NCBI GenBank assembly: GCA_039028975.1
Contig: JBCCHB010000077.1
Location: 13,343-77,342, forward strand
Direction of reading: 5' to 3'
DNA length: 64,000 nucleotides
DNA from: JAHBNG01 sp039028975
Lineage (GTDB): Bacteria > Chloroflexota > Anaerolineae > Caldilineales > Caldilineaceae
Shown here: piece after piece, positions 17,393-26,061 of the stretch
Layout: each line of letters begins with the position of its first letter
How positions within the stretch are numbered: position 1 is the first letter of the stretch
Position numbers and translations under genes: made by a program
Notes under the pieces: model-generated
Database searches by the model: none
Seen by the model: only the letters and a program-made list of their open reading frames with translations
Told to the model about the DNA's origin: nothing

Positions 17393-20368
17393 ATGAAAAT
17401 AATCTCAACGATCATATGTGGTTTCGTTGTCAGCTTAAGTATTCTACTCCCATCTGTTGCCAGCGCCGATTGGCCCATGGCTGGAGCCAACCACATGCGG
17501 ACCTCTGCCGTCCAGGAAGAAGTAAAGGGGGAGATTGACATTGACTGGTATCGCCCTATTGAACCATACATTCCTCAAAATGTTCAGCTCATTGCGGCCC
17601 ATGATCTCATTTATGTGGCCACGTCAGCGGGGCTTTATGCCTTTGAATACGATACAGGTGATCGAGCGTGGGTTTACGCCACCGAAATGCCGGTGGGCAA
17701 TTCTCCGACCATAGACGGGGAGGACTTATATTTACCCAGTTACGACGGTAGAATCCACCATCTAAACGCCATCACTGGCCAGCTAATTGGTTACTCACCT
17801 CGTGCGTCGTCTGGATTTTCAGTCAACCCACTTGTGCTGGATGGCATCGTCTATGCTGGCAACCGCAACGGGTACTTCTATGCTTGGGATCCTAATTCAA
17901 CTGATGAATGGCAGTGGCAATTTCCAGCGGCAGACCAAGAGCCCCTTGGGTCAATTCTCTTTTCGCCTGCATACGCTGACGGGGAGCTATATTTTGCATC
18001 GAATGACTCCCATGCTTATGCCATCACCACCTCTGGCACACTCAAATGGAAATCATCTAAACTTCCGGGTTCAGGGTTTCATTCCTGGTGGCCTGTAATC
18101 TATCAAGACAAGGTCATCCTAGCTGGCAGCCACAACTACTATATCGGCAGCACCATGACGGACAATGACAATGCTGGTTTTAATCAGTCGGAGCGGGAAG
18201 ACATCTTCCCACCTGGTACTGCCGACTCTGGAGACGATCGCTTTCTTGGTACCCTTGGCACCAAAGCCGGGGATTGGGCTTCCGGCACCACGACCATGGA
18301 TCTAGACAAAGCCATCGATCACATGGAGCAAAAACCCTGGCGCCGCACTATGTTCTTTCTCAATCGTTCGGATGGTCAAGAGATCCAATTTGACTTGGAT
18401 AACGATGGAACCCCCGAATACGCGCCCATCCTTTGGGCAGGTACCCGCTCTGGCAACCGCTATCCCCCCATTGTTGGCCATGATGATGTTCTATACTTCA
18501 AAATGATGACAGCCAAACGCCCTCACGTTTCTAGTGGCGAGGGTCATACAGTAGGCTGGACTACCGAAGCGCCCTACGCAGCTGTTTTGGGTGGGCTTGG
18601 TGCCAATGATGAACCCGAAGCCATCTCTATTGGCGGGGGCGTTATGTATCGCTCGCTCTGTTGCGATCGGTTGACAAGTTGGACCGAATATAGAAATGGT
18701 AGCAATAATGATAAGGACACCATTTGGGACTATAGCAATCCCCTTTACCAAAAAGCGCCTAATTATGACCCGATGTGGACCGAAATCATAGAAGGGCAGA
18801 CCAATGTTCGACTTGTCGGTTTATATGGCAACTACAATGGCACCTACCACAATCATGGGGATCAGAATCCCATCATTCCTTACAAAGGTCGACTCTACAT
18901 TCACCGCTCCAATTCTCTTCTCTCTATGACACCTAACTCGCCAACTGCGACTAGGTTGCCTTTAGTTTTGGCACCAACCCGTCCTACAGATACCATCCCC
19001 CTTCGACCCGTTTCTCAGCTACAAAGTGCGTTAGAGACCCAGATTCAAAAGATTCTTGACACAGGCCATCTCCAACCTGCCTATATCAATAACGGCCAAT
19101 TTTCGTTTTTTGATGATATCTACCGCTATTTTGAGTCACCAGCCCACACCTTTTGGGTCCTTTCCAGGGCAATACCTCATATCCCTGCCGATATGCAAAG
19201 AGGGGTCCTAGATTACCTTCAAGCTGAAAACATCAACTATAGCCCATCAACCATTGCTCGCATCGGCATGTTAGAAGGAACACAACGAGTTCCCTATACG
19301 ATTCCGCCCGAAGTCTTGGCAGAAATTCCGGTTCATCTGGAAAGGGAAGAGCTATACTTTGAAAAATCGACGTGGGCAGGCTGGGGAACACCTTGGGAAA
19401 ATTTCCTTCCACAACAGAACATCTATGCACTGTGGAAGTATGCTCAAGTTAGCGGAGAGGCGGAAACGATTCTTGAATCAGTTCGAGGCAAAGCCCTTAC
19501 TTATGTTCCACGAGGAGACGGCTACTACCAAGACAAAATCTATTACCAACATATGCATATCGCTGGTCTCGTTGGCTATTTGAATCTTCAAGCAATGGTT
19601 GGTGAGCCAGACGATCCAGCTGTACGCAGCGAGCTTGACCGCCTTTTAACCCTTAGATCGGATAGTTTCTCGGTAGACTCTTCCAGGCAATACCCCATCT
19701 CTGGATGGACACAAGAAAAGATCTGGAGCATGTTGAACATCTCCCGGAATTTTATGTGGATGACGCCGGAACTTGCTGAACATTTCCGGAGCACTATCCC
19801 ACTAAAAATTCAAGGTTCCTTTGATGAGAATAACTATGTAGCGCCGTATTGGTTTGTCTCCCGATTCGAGTCGACTTCTGGCGAGGGGGTTGTCCAACAT
19901 CTTTACGATCCTTGGGCCATGTTCCAAGCGAAGACCATGCTTCTTCAACAGCCCTACAATGACATTGAACCTTATCTAGACGCGCCCGCATTCCCTGTTG
20001 GCGACTACTTCTACATCCACAACCTCATCTCGGCCATTGAAGCTTCTCAAGGGTATCTGGCTCCAGAAATTACGCCCATCCCTACCCCCGCTACACCTAT
20101 ACCGCCATCCATTACGCCGTCCACCACGCCACTCACTACCCCTACTACGTCTACAATTCCGCCGCTTGATTCCACACTCGTCCCTCATTCTACTACGACA
20201 CCGTTACCGCTACAGACGCCAACTGAGACGCCTACCCCGATTCACTCTCCAGTTCCTATACCGCCTGGAAGATCAGGATCCGATCCGGTATTGATACCAA
20301 TTATGAAGCTTGGCAACATCGAGATAACGCTTGTCTTGGGGCTGCTCCTTAACGAAGTAAAACCTTAG
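17393..20368 (+). CDS. Secreted PQQ-repeat beta-propeller protein with Thr/Pro-rich tail
   Basis: This 991 residue exported protein has a signal peptide (residues 1-25, ending SVASADWPM). A PQQ-type propeller fills the first third, with repeats such as IYVATSAGLYAFEYDTGDRAW, LYLPSYDGRIHHLNAITGQ and LYFASNDSHAYAITTSGTLKW. Residues about 540-880 are an alpha-helical region without a motif I recognise. A long Thr/Pro linker leads to a hydrophobic tail (ITLVLGLLL) that could anchor it. No quinone-dehydrogenase catalytic residues were recognised, so a structural or binding role is likelier. Divergent from the glycosidase gene, with about 105 bases between starts. Confidence 0.75.
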   Translation: MKIISTIICGFVVSLSILLPSVASADWPMAGANHMRTSAVQEEVKGEIDIDWYRPIEPYIPQNVQLIAAHDLIYVATSAGLYAFEYDTGDRAWVYATEMPVGNSPTIDGEDLYLPSYDGRIHHLNAITGQLIGYSPRASSGFSVNPLVLDGIVYAGNRNGYFYAWDPNSTDEWQWQFPAADQEPLGSILFSPAYADGELYFASNDSHAYAITTSGTLKWKSSKLPGSGFHSWWPVIYQDKVILAGSHNYYIGSTMTDNDNAGFNQSEREDIFPPGTADSGDDRFLGTLGTKAGDWASGTTTMDLDKAIDHMEQKPWRRTMFFLNRSDGQEIQFDLDNDGTPEYAPILWAGTRSGNRYPPIVGHDDVLYFKMMTAKRPHVSSGEGHTVGWTTEAPYAAVLGGLGANDEPEAISIGGGVMYRSLCCDRLTSWTEYRNGSNNDKDTIWDYSNPLYQKAPNYDPMWTEIIEGQTNVRLVGLYGNYNGTYHNHGDQNPIIPYKGRLYIHRSNSLLSMTPNSPTATRLPLVLAPTRPTDTIPLRPVSQLQSALETQIQKILDTGHLQPAYINNGQFSFFDDIYRYFESPAHTFWVLSRAIPHIPADMQRGVLDYLQAENINYSPSTIARIGMLEGTQRVPYTIPPEVLAEIPVHLEREELYFEKSTWAGWGTPWENFLPQQNIYALWKYAQVSGEAETILESVRGKALTYVPRGDGYYQDKIYYQHMHIAGLVGYLNLQAMVGEPDDPAVRSELDRLLTLRSDSFSVDSSRQYPISGWTQEKIWSMLNISRNFMWMTPELAEHFRSTIPLKIQGSFDENNYVAPYWFVSRFESTSGEGVVQHLYDPWAMFQAKTMLLQQPYNDIEPYLDAPAFPVGDYFYIHNLISAIEASQGYLAPEITPIPTPATPIPPSITPSTTPLTTPTTSTIPPLDSTLVPHSTTTPLPLQTPTETPTPIHSPVPIPPGRSGSDPVLIPIMKLGNIEITLVLGLLLNEVKP

Positions 20369-20708
20369 TACTCCAACAAGACATTGTCATTTCGAGGCAC
20401 CCATGGGGATCCCCGAGAGAGAAATCTTGTGCTTTCTCGGGTGAAGCGTAAGATTTCTCCTCGTTCTTCCCTTTGGCTCCGCTCAGGGCAGGCTCAGAAA
20501 TAGCGCGTTTCAACCCTCTCGAACGATTAACCTGTTTTCCTCGCATATGAACCATGCCAATAATTTATACTCCGCAATCAGTAGACCGCCATTTGAACCT
20601 AGGAAGCTGTCGGAAAAGGGTTCGAACGTGTCATTCTGAAAGAGCAGAGCGACTGAAGAATCTGCATTTTTCGCTCAAACGCCCTTGAGATTCTTCGTCG
20701 CGAACTCC
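20369..20708. other. Intergenic region with two repeat elements, no gene
   Basis: This stretch lies between convergent genes. It holds a CATTTCGAGGC...AGAAATCTT type repeat (about 20376-20510), a decayed R1-like end near 20570, and most of the element described at 20602-20734. No terminator with a T-run was seen; the repeats themselves can form hairpins and may end transcription. Confidence 0.55.
20376..20510. repeat. Interspersed palindromic repeat (GTCATTTCGAGG...AGAAATCTT type)
   Basis: Sequence GTCATTTCGAGGC is followed by GAGAGAAATCTTG, with the mirrored AAGATTTCTCCTCGTTC further on, so the unit folds on itself. I recognise this as the pattern of intergenic repeats common in many environmental bacterial genomes. 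Exact limits are uncertain. Confidence 0.55.
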
Positions 20709-20734
20709 TCAGAATGACTTTCCAGACAGCTTCT
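20602..20734. repeat. R3 inverted-repeat element (133 bp)
   Basis: The left end GGAAGCTGTCGGAAAA pairs with the right end TTTCCAGACAGCTTC. Inner parts GTCATTCTGA and GAAGAATCT are mirrored by AGATTCTTCG and TCAGAATGAC. The last 26 bases form the 3' end of the minus-strand gene at 20709. The core resembles a widespread intergenic repeat type. Confidence 0.8.
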
Positions 20735-22013
20735 CAGGTAGCCCAAGGTGACCAGAGAGGCTATCGTTCGATTGGGGTCTCTTGGTAATCTGTTGACCAG
20801 ATTGCTGTATATCAAGCATAGGCATATTCTGAATTTCATATGGAATACAGTCTAGCTGTACTGCGCTGCAACTGTCTACAATGTAGCCGTAGCGGTCCGT
20901 ATAGCCAGACGCTGAAATAGTACGTTGTTGCACGGGAGAGTTAAGGGCTGTCCCATTGGCTAAGACACGCCGCCTGGCAAGTGAAAATTGCTCGGCTTGA
21001 ACGGATTGAATGAGCAATTCCGTATTCGATCCATTTGTATCACAATCACTGCCTGAACAGTCCGATGCAAAGAGTAACAAATCATTTGGATGAATTGAGG
21101 ACCATTTATTTTCAGATAGCATGACAAAACCAAAGAAATTGTTGTGCTTCGTTGAATTACCTAGAGCATACGCTCTAGCTTCATCCTGACTAACTTCATA
21201 AAGGGGTTGATGAAGTAGGTTAAACGTTTTTGGCTGCAAGATCTCGTTGTCGAACTCGTTTGGTTTGTTGCTGACTATCGGACTCAAGTCCAGCCAGCCA
21301 CCACGTCGGATAAGGCCATATTGACCTCCACTGTGCTTGACCCGCACTTCAGCCCAGAAGGAGTGGTGAGAAGCGAAAGCCTCCGGTTGCTCTGTGGTAG
21401 TGCGATAGTGAATCCGGAAATCGGTAATGCAGGGTTCAGCTTTGCAGGGAAGTCCATTGCGTACTAACCAACTATACTCGCCGTGTTGATTGGCGTACTC
21501 TGCCATGATTGGTTCGACCAAATACTCTGGACTATAATTATTCGAGTGAGTAACCGCTTGCCATGGGTATGCCAGCTTGCCATCTGCCCACTCGGTATAC
21601 TCAGTGCCAAAAATGCGATCAACTTCGCGTGGATCATCATAGCGCTCCTTGATGTAGAGGCATCCTTGTTCTGCATTCCATGCATGATGAGATTTGGCAC
21701 GGTAATGCAAAGTACAGAAGGACGGATCTAAGTAAGAACCGATTACAGCCTCTCCAAAGCGGAAAGTAGATTCATAACCGTTGGTTTCGTCCACATGCGC
21801 ACCTGCGGATGCGGAGCGAATGGAGATGTAACGCGACAAAACGTTGCGAACGGCTCGAAATGGCTTATAGACATCGATTAATGTAAGGTACCCCAGTGGC
21901 TCTGTCTGCTCTTGAGCCTTAGAGAACTCACCCACAAATAAAATGCTTATGACACATAGGACTACGACTGCAAGGCTGGCTATCCGAAATATTGGGTACT
22001 TTATCCTGTTCAT
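20709..22013 (-). CDS. Secreted protein of unknown function
   Basis: I do not recognise the family. The N-terminus MNRIKYPIFRIASLAVVVLC begins a signal peptide or anchor ending near FSKAQ. The rest, about 400 residues, is hydrophilic and probably extracellular, with six or more cysteines in pairs (CKAEPC, CSGSDC, CSAVQLDC) that could form disulphides. The start at 22013 has GGAG 12 bases upstream; an ATG six codons earlier lacks one. The final residues LPEKLSGKSF and the stop are encoded by the arm of repeat R3, so the original C-terminus may have been lost. Convergent with the beta-propeller gene. Confidence 0.7.
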   Translation of the reverse strand: MNRIKYPIFRIASLAVVVLCVISILFVGEFSKAQEQTEPLGYLTLIDVYKPFRAVRNVLSRYISIRSASAGAHVDETNGYESTFRFGEAVIGSYLDPSFCTLHYRAKSHHAWNAEQGCLYIKERYDDPREVDRIFGTEYTEWADGKLAYPWQAVTHSNNYSPEYLVEPIMAEYANQHGEYSWLVRNGLPCKAEPCITDFRIHYRTTTEQPEAFASHHSFWAEVRVKHSGGQYGLIRRGGWLDLSPIVSNKPNEFDNEILQPKTFNLLHQPLYEVSQDEARAYALGNSTKHNNFFGFVMLSENKWSSIHPNDLLLFASDCSGSDCDTNGSNTELLIQSVQAEQFSLARRRVLANGTALNSPVQQRTISASGYTDRYGYIVDSCSAVQLDCIPYEIQNMPMLDIQQSGQQITKRPQSNDSLSGHLGLPEKLSGKSF

Positions 22014-22176
22014 GTGAACAACTCCATTCATACTAAACTCATTTTAAGAACCAATGACCTATAGCACCTTTTATTCGCTATCTGCTACGACACATCTTTC
22101 GCTAGTATATACCATTGCCATCATTATGAAACCATGACTCCACGTTGCCCTTACTACGAGTCGAGACTTATGTTTG

Positions 22177-22228
22177 TACGTAAAGTCATACGTAAAGTCA
22201 TACGTAAAGTCATACGTAAAGTCATACG
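22177..22228. repeat. 12 bp tandem repeat TACGTAAAGTCA, 4.3 copies
   Basis: Four perfect units plus TACG stand in a row in the divergent intergenic region. Each unit contains the palindrome TACGTA. It is short enough to arise by slippage, but a repeated protein-binding site is also possible. Confidence 0.95.
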
Positions 22229-22276
22229 CGAATTTATACGAGACATAGTAGATAAAATCGTTTATTTGGTTACCGT

Positions 22277-22320
22277 TATACTCTGAGCCGTTTGAAAAAC
22301 GTATCTTTTTGCTTAATTCT
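22277..22320. repeat. R1 half copy
   Basis: The left end TATACTCTGAGCCG and arm TTTGAAAAACGTATC match R1. The mirrored half is missing or replaced by coding sequence of the next gene. Confidence 0.55.
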
Positions 22321-22338
22321 GCAACAGACTAAACCATT

Positions 22339-23268
22339 ATGCTACAACCTCAAATCTTAAAAACTCAACGCCTTCTGCTCTCGCCCCTTACCGTCGACGA
22401 CGCAGCCGATCTCCATGATGCTTATCGAGATCCTGAAACCATGCGCTTTATGCCTACGCCTCCCCACACAAAAATTGAGGAGACACGTACTGAACTACAG
22501 ACCATGCTGACCGATCGGTCTTGTTATTGGGCCATCCAGTTAGCGGATACAGAACAGAGGCGAGTCATCGGCCATGTGGGATACTTGGGCAATCCTGGCG
22601 TGCCTGGGATGGGTTACTTTTTGGCTCGGCCATTCTGGCGTCAGGGGTATATGATGGAAGCAGTCCATGCCGCGTTACGATATGGTTTTCAGGAAATGGA
22701 TTTGGAGCAAGTGGAGCTGTGGATTAATGGTGCAAATATTGCTTCTCAAGGACTGGCTCGCAAAGTAGGATTTGCTCGGCGAGGTCAATTCCGAATGCGC
22801 TATGGTCACCAAAGTGAAGCCCATGACAAAGTTGTTTACGGACTCTACCGTCATGAGTGGGAGGCACTGCCTACATTGGCACCAACTCAACCATACAGCG
22901 TATACAGCTTACAACCTGTACTCGCCGTGCCAGATGTGGAATCAACCGCCAACTTTTATCGAGATCTGCTAGAGTTTACGATTGACTTCTTTCATGGTGA
23001 TCCACCAGAACATGGAGCCGTATCGATTAGCAATTGGATGACCGAGGGCGTCCGGATTCAGCTGAGCAAAGCAGATGGCTTCGATCCAAGCAGGAGTGGC
23101 ATCATCCTATATATCTTTGTCGGACCAGATATTGATGAGCGATATGCCCGATATCAAGCCCGAGGCGTTACCATCCATCGCCAGATTGAAACCCATCCGT
23201 GGGGAATGCGGGAATTCAGCATCAAAGATTGTAATGGATACATATTGCGCTTTGGAACGTCGGGGTGA
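22339..23268 (+). CDS. GNAT (RimJ/RimL-type) acetyltransferase fused to glyoxalase/bleomycin-resistance domain
   Basis: Residues 1-175 are a RimJ/RimL-like N-acetyltransferase: LKTQRLLLSPLTVDDAADL at the start, GYFLARPFWRQGYMMEAV as the acetyl-CoA loop and ARKVGFARRGQFR at the end. Residues about 185-309 form one glyoxalase-type module, VLAVPDVESTANFYRDLL to REFSIKDCNGYILRF. The VOC metal ligands usually need two modules, so a dimer is likely. The fusion could pair modification and binding of one small toxic compound; that is inference. The gene is isolated, and its stop is followed directly by an R1 copy. Confidence 0.82.
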   Translation: MLQPQILKTQRLLLSPLTVDDAADLHDAYRDPETMRFMPTPPHTKIEETRTELQTMLTDRSCYWAIQLADTEQRRVIGHVGYLGNPGVPGMGYFLARPFWRQGYMMEAVHAALRYGFQEMDLEQVELWINGANIASQGLARKVGFARRGQFRMRYGHQSEAHDKVVYGLYRHEWEALPTLAPTQPYSVYSLQPVLAVPDVESTANFYRDLLEFTIDFFHGDPPEHGAVSISNWMTEGVRIQLSKADGFDPSRSGIILYIFVGPDIDERYARYQARGVTIHRQIETHPWGMREFSIKDCNGYILRFGTSG

Positions 23269-23686
23269 GCCGATACTCAGCTCCGTTTGAAAGCCGGATT
23301 TTGGTCTCTCCAGTTGAGACGACGGAAAACTCCGGTTTTCAAATCGACCGCAATATAATACCTGAGTCTTAATTTGTGATACGTCATGTGTGTACTGAAA
23401 GGCGGTTATGTTGAAACCGGCCTCATGATAGCGTCGTGGGTATATGGGGTAATCATCAGATTGGGCGTTGGTGAGCCAATCACCAAAGGTAAACGGTACG
23501 TTTGAGTAGAGTGTGACCATCGACTACTTAAAATCAACAAGTCAGAAGGGAAATACCTGCAACTAGAAAACTTTGCATCATAACTCCATCGAGTGACAGC
23601 AACAGATTATTGATAGACTACTTTTCTACTTGTATTAGAAATAGCTTATCAATCGTCTGATTTGCGTCTTGCTCCGGAGGGCTATG
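23269..23686. other. Intergenic region, 418 bp, no gene
   Basis: It starts with R1 copy 4. The rest has no supported coding frame on either strand, although a minus-strand open frame runs back from 23520 into the neighbouring gene. A GGAGG ribosome site at 23676-23680 ends the region. Confidence 0.55.
23271..23357. repeat. R1 MITE-like inverted repeat, copy 4 (reverse orientation)
   Basis: The element begins GATACTCAGCTCCG with arm TTTGAAAGCCGGA and ends TCCGGTTTTCAAATCGACCG then CAATATA. It starts three bases after the stop codon of the GNAT-glyoxalase gene, where its hairpin may act as a transcript end. Confidence 0.8.
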
Positions 23687-25879
23687 ATGATTTTGCTTCC
23701 CTACCCCCGTTGTTCTCTTCACAGTGCAATTTTCATTTCGCTATTTGTACTTCATATGTTGCACCCTTCACCTGTTGAAGCGCAGAGTTTCGATCCGCCT
23801 ATGCTTGGAACACCCATTACGTTCCCAGCTACAACACCTGTTCCAACGACACCTGTTCCAACAGCATCAATCACTCCTGGCGAGCAGGATCCCTCGATTT
23901 TTTTCAATGGTTGTGGTGGTGAATTCGTATCGCCCACCAATTCTGAATATGAACAGATGGTGGTCCAGTTGACCAACCAGGAAAGGGCGAATAACGGACT
24001 GCCGCCTATGAAATGGAATGAGGAATTAGCTCATGCAGCTCGTTATCATTCTGCGGACATGTATCAAGATAACTACTTTGAACACGATTCTTATGATAGG
24101 CAAGATGGTGCTTTAGTCCTTGTCTGTTCCACTTGGGATCGAATTCGCGTCTACTACCCGAGTGCGCGTGGCGAAAATATTGCCTGGAACTACCGCTCTC
24201 CAGAGAGTGTGGTCCGCGGTTGGATCAACAGCCCCGGCCACTATGCGAATATGATGGCCGGCCATCGCGAAATTGGCGTCGGTTTTTTTGAATGGTATTG
24301 GAATCAAGACTTTGGCACCCGCAGAGACGTATATCCAGTCATCGTCAATGGCGAAGCGATCCGGACCGATGACACCGAAGTTTTTATCTATGCCTATGGC
24401 AGTTGGCAGGAGATGCGTCTACGCAACGATGATGGCCAATGGAGTGAATGGCAGCCTTTCCAGAATCAGATAAATTGGACAATCGACGCACTCCCAGGTT
24501 TGCGCACCGTCAGCGTCGAGATGCGCAATGGATCCGATGTCTATGCCAATCGTGATACCATTGAGTATAATGGTTCGGCTGGCACATTGCCCACAGCAAC
24601 CCCAACCCGGGTGCAACCAACCCCAACATGGACAGTAGGACCAACCCCTACGCCAACCCTTGAGCCAACACCTACCCCAACCTTGGAGTCGACGCCCACA
24701 CAGATTATAGCCCCAACGCCGACACCGACCTTAACGCCAAGTTTAGAATCGACACCTACACAAATCTTTGAACCGACGCCTACGCCTACTTCTGCACTCA
24801 CAACAACGATTCCTAATACACCGACACCAACGGCCACCGCCGTAACTCCAGCCCCAACAGAGCCTGGAAGCGCCACATTGCGCGGTCACGTTGACCTAGA
24901 AGGTCGTCCTCCAGCACCTGATGCTCGATGGCGTATCGAATTAACTGTGAGTCTCCACGATCCATTCTCTGGTGCCCTTATTGATTCATACAGCGCCGTA
25001 ACCAACGATCAAGGAAACTTTGAGATCCAAGGAATTACTCCTGGCATCTATCAGATAGGTGTAAAGGGTAGCCATACTCTCCAGAGCGGAAGCCGTGTTG
25101 ATCTTCGAAATGGCAGTGCAGCCGTTAACTTTGGTCTGCTTCGTGAGGGAGATGCCAACAATGACAATGTGGTGAATATCTGGGACTTTTCGTTATGGCG
25201 TCGACATCAGAATCAATGTGAAGGGGATCAAGCATTCAACCCCAACAGCGATTTTGATCAAAGCGGTTGTATCGATCTGTTGGATGTCAATCTTCTGGTC
25301 AGTCACTTCGGTTTGCAAGGTTCCTTGGAAAGTAATACCCAACGTGTGGTAGATGGGCGGGGTGCTGACATTCAACCTGTTGTCACGATTCGGGATAAGC
25401 ATGTTGGGGATCGGTTCAGCGTCACATTATCTCTGAGTACAGACTCTGATACTGCGGCAGAGGTACAAGCAGATAGCAGTGCTGTCCACCTGCGTTATTT
25501 CCCAGAAAAATTACAGGCCATATCCATTAACGGCCATTCATCTTTTGATACAATCTTGGAGAGGTACATCGATAATCAACTGGGGCATATTGATTTTGCG
25601 GCTGCTGTCTTAGCAGGTTCGGCCCTAATCGAAGGAGAATTTGCCACTGTCACATTTAGCGTGGTGCAAGACATTCAAACAGACAGCAACGGCATTCCCC
25701 AAGAAGAATCGATTGAAATGGTCCGTTCAGGTCCCAATGCAAGTGACTTGGCTTTGAATGGAGAGTCATTGATTGCAGAGGCAACAACAGATTTGATGCT
25801 TACAATCATCGGGGTCGCACAAGACGAAGAAGCGCTTGAAGTTGTCGAAAATTTATATTTCCCGCTAATTTCCCAATAA
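23687..25879 (+). CDS. Secreted CAP (SCP/PR-1) protein with dockerin and cohesin-like domains
   Basis: This exported 730 residue protein has a signal peptide ending HPSPVEAQ and then a CAP domain (about residues 85-205) with the motifs LTNQERANNGLPPM, HDSYDR and GENIAW. A Thr/Pro linker follows (about 300-395). After a short carboxypeptidase-regulatory-like beta domain comes a dockerin I pair: DANNDNVVNIWDFSLWRRH and NSDFDQSGCIDLLDVNLL. Next is a cohesin-like beta-sandwich (VHLRYFPEKLQAISI to FATVTFSV). The tail ends LYFPLISQ. ATG 23687 is chosen because GGAGG ends six bases before it; ATG 23684 is also possible. It may assemble or tether other surface proteins. Confidence 0.8.
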   Translation: MILLPYPRCSLHSAIFISLFVLHMLHPSPVEAQSFDPPMLGTPITFPATTPVPTTPVPTASITPGEQDPSIFFNGCGGEFVSPTNSEYEQMVVQLTNQERANNGLPPMKWNEELAHAARYHSADMYQDNYFEHDSYDRQDGALVLVCSTWDRIRVYYPSARGENIAWNYRSPESVVRGWINSPGHYANMMAGHREIGVGFFEWYWNQDFGTRRDVYPVIVNGEAIRTDDTEVFIYAYGSWQEMRLRNDDGQWSEWQPFQNQINWTIDALPGLRTVSVEMRNGSDVYANRDTIEYNGSAGTLPTATPTRVQPTPTWTVGPTPTPTLEPTPTPTLESTPTQIIAPTPTPTLTPSLESTPTQIFEPTPTPTSALTTTIPNTPTPTATAVTPAPTEPGSATLRGHVDLEGRPPAPDARWRIELTVSLHDPFSGALIDSYSAVTNDQGNFEIQGITPGIYQIGVKGSHTLQSGSRVDLRNGSAAVNFGLLREGDANNDNVVNIWDFSLWRRHQNQCEGDQAFNPNSDFDQSGCIDLLDVNLLVSHFGLQGSLESNTQRVVDGRGADIQPVVTIRDKHVGDRFSVTLSLSTDSDTAAEVQADSSAVHLRYFPEKLQAISINGHSSFDTILERYIDNQLGHIDFAAAVLAGSALIEGEFATVTFSVVQDIQTDSNGIPQEESIEMVRSGPNASDLALNGESLIAEATTDLMLTIIGVAQDEEALEVVENLYFPLISQ

Positions 25880-25910
25880 ATATCTATAGTCTGCACATGC
25901 CCCTTGGCTA

Positions 25911-25934
25911 GGTGGATAGGTTAGACTATCCACC
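25911..25934. terminator. Hairpin between convergent genes (possible terminator)
   Basis: A perfect 9 bp stem, GGTGGATAG pairing with CTATCCACC around a six base loop, stands 32 bases after the CAP gene stop. There is no T-run on either side, so it may only slow or protect transcripts. Confidence 0.4.
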
Positions 25935-26061
25935 CAATTGTCGTCAGGTGAAGCCGTTCCAACTGCAACCCGCGGTGATTTCTTTGGCAGGAAAGCCCTA
26001 AATTTACGCCACCCTGCATCGCAGTCTTCACTAACTCATTGTCATTGACTATCACCAGCCA

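Larger units (their letters stand above)
22014..22338. other. Divergent intergenic region, no gene
   Basis: This 325 bp region lies between divergent genes and should hold both promoters. It contains a 12 bp tandem repeat at 22177-22228 and a half R1 copy at 22277-22320 ending 18 bases before the next start codon. No strong -35/-10 pair was found by eye. Confidence 0.5.
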
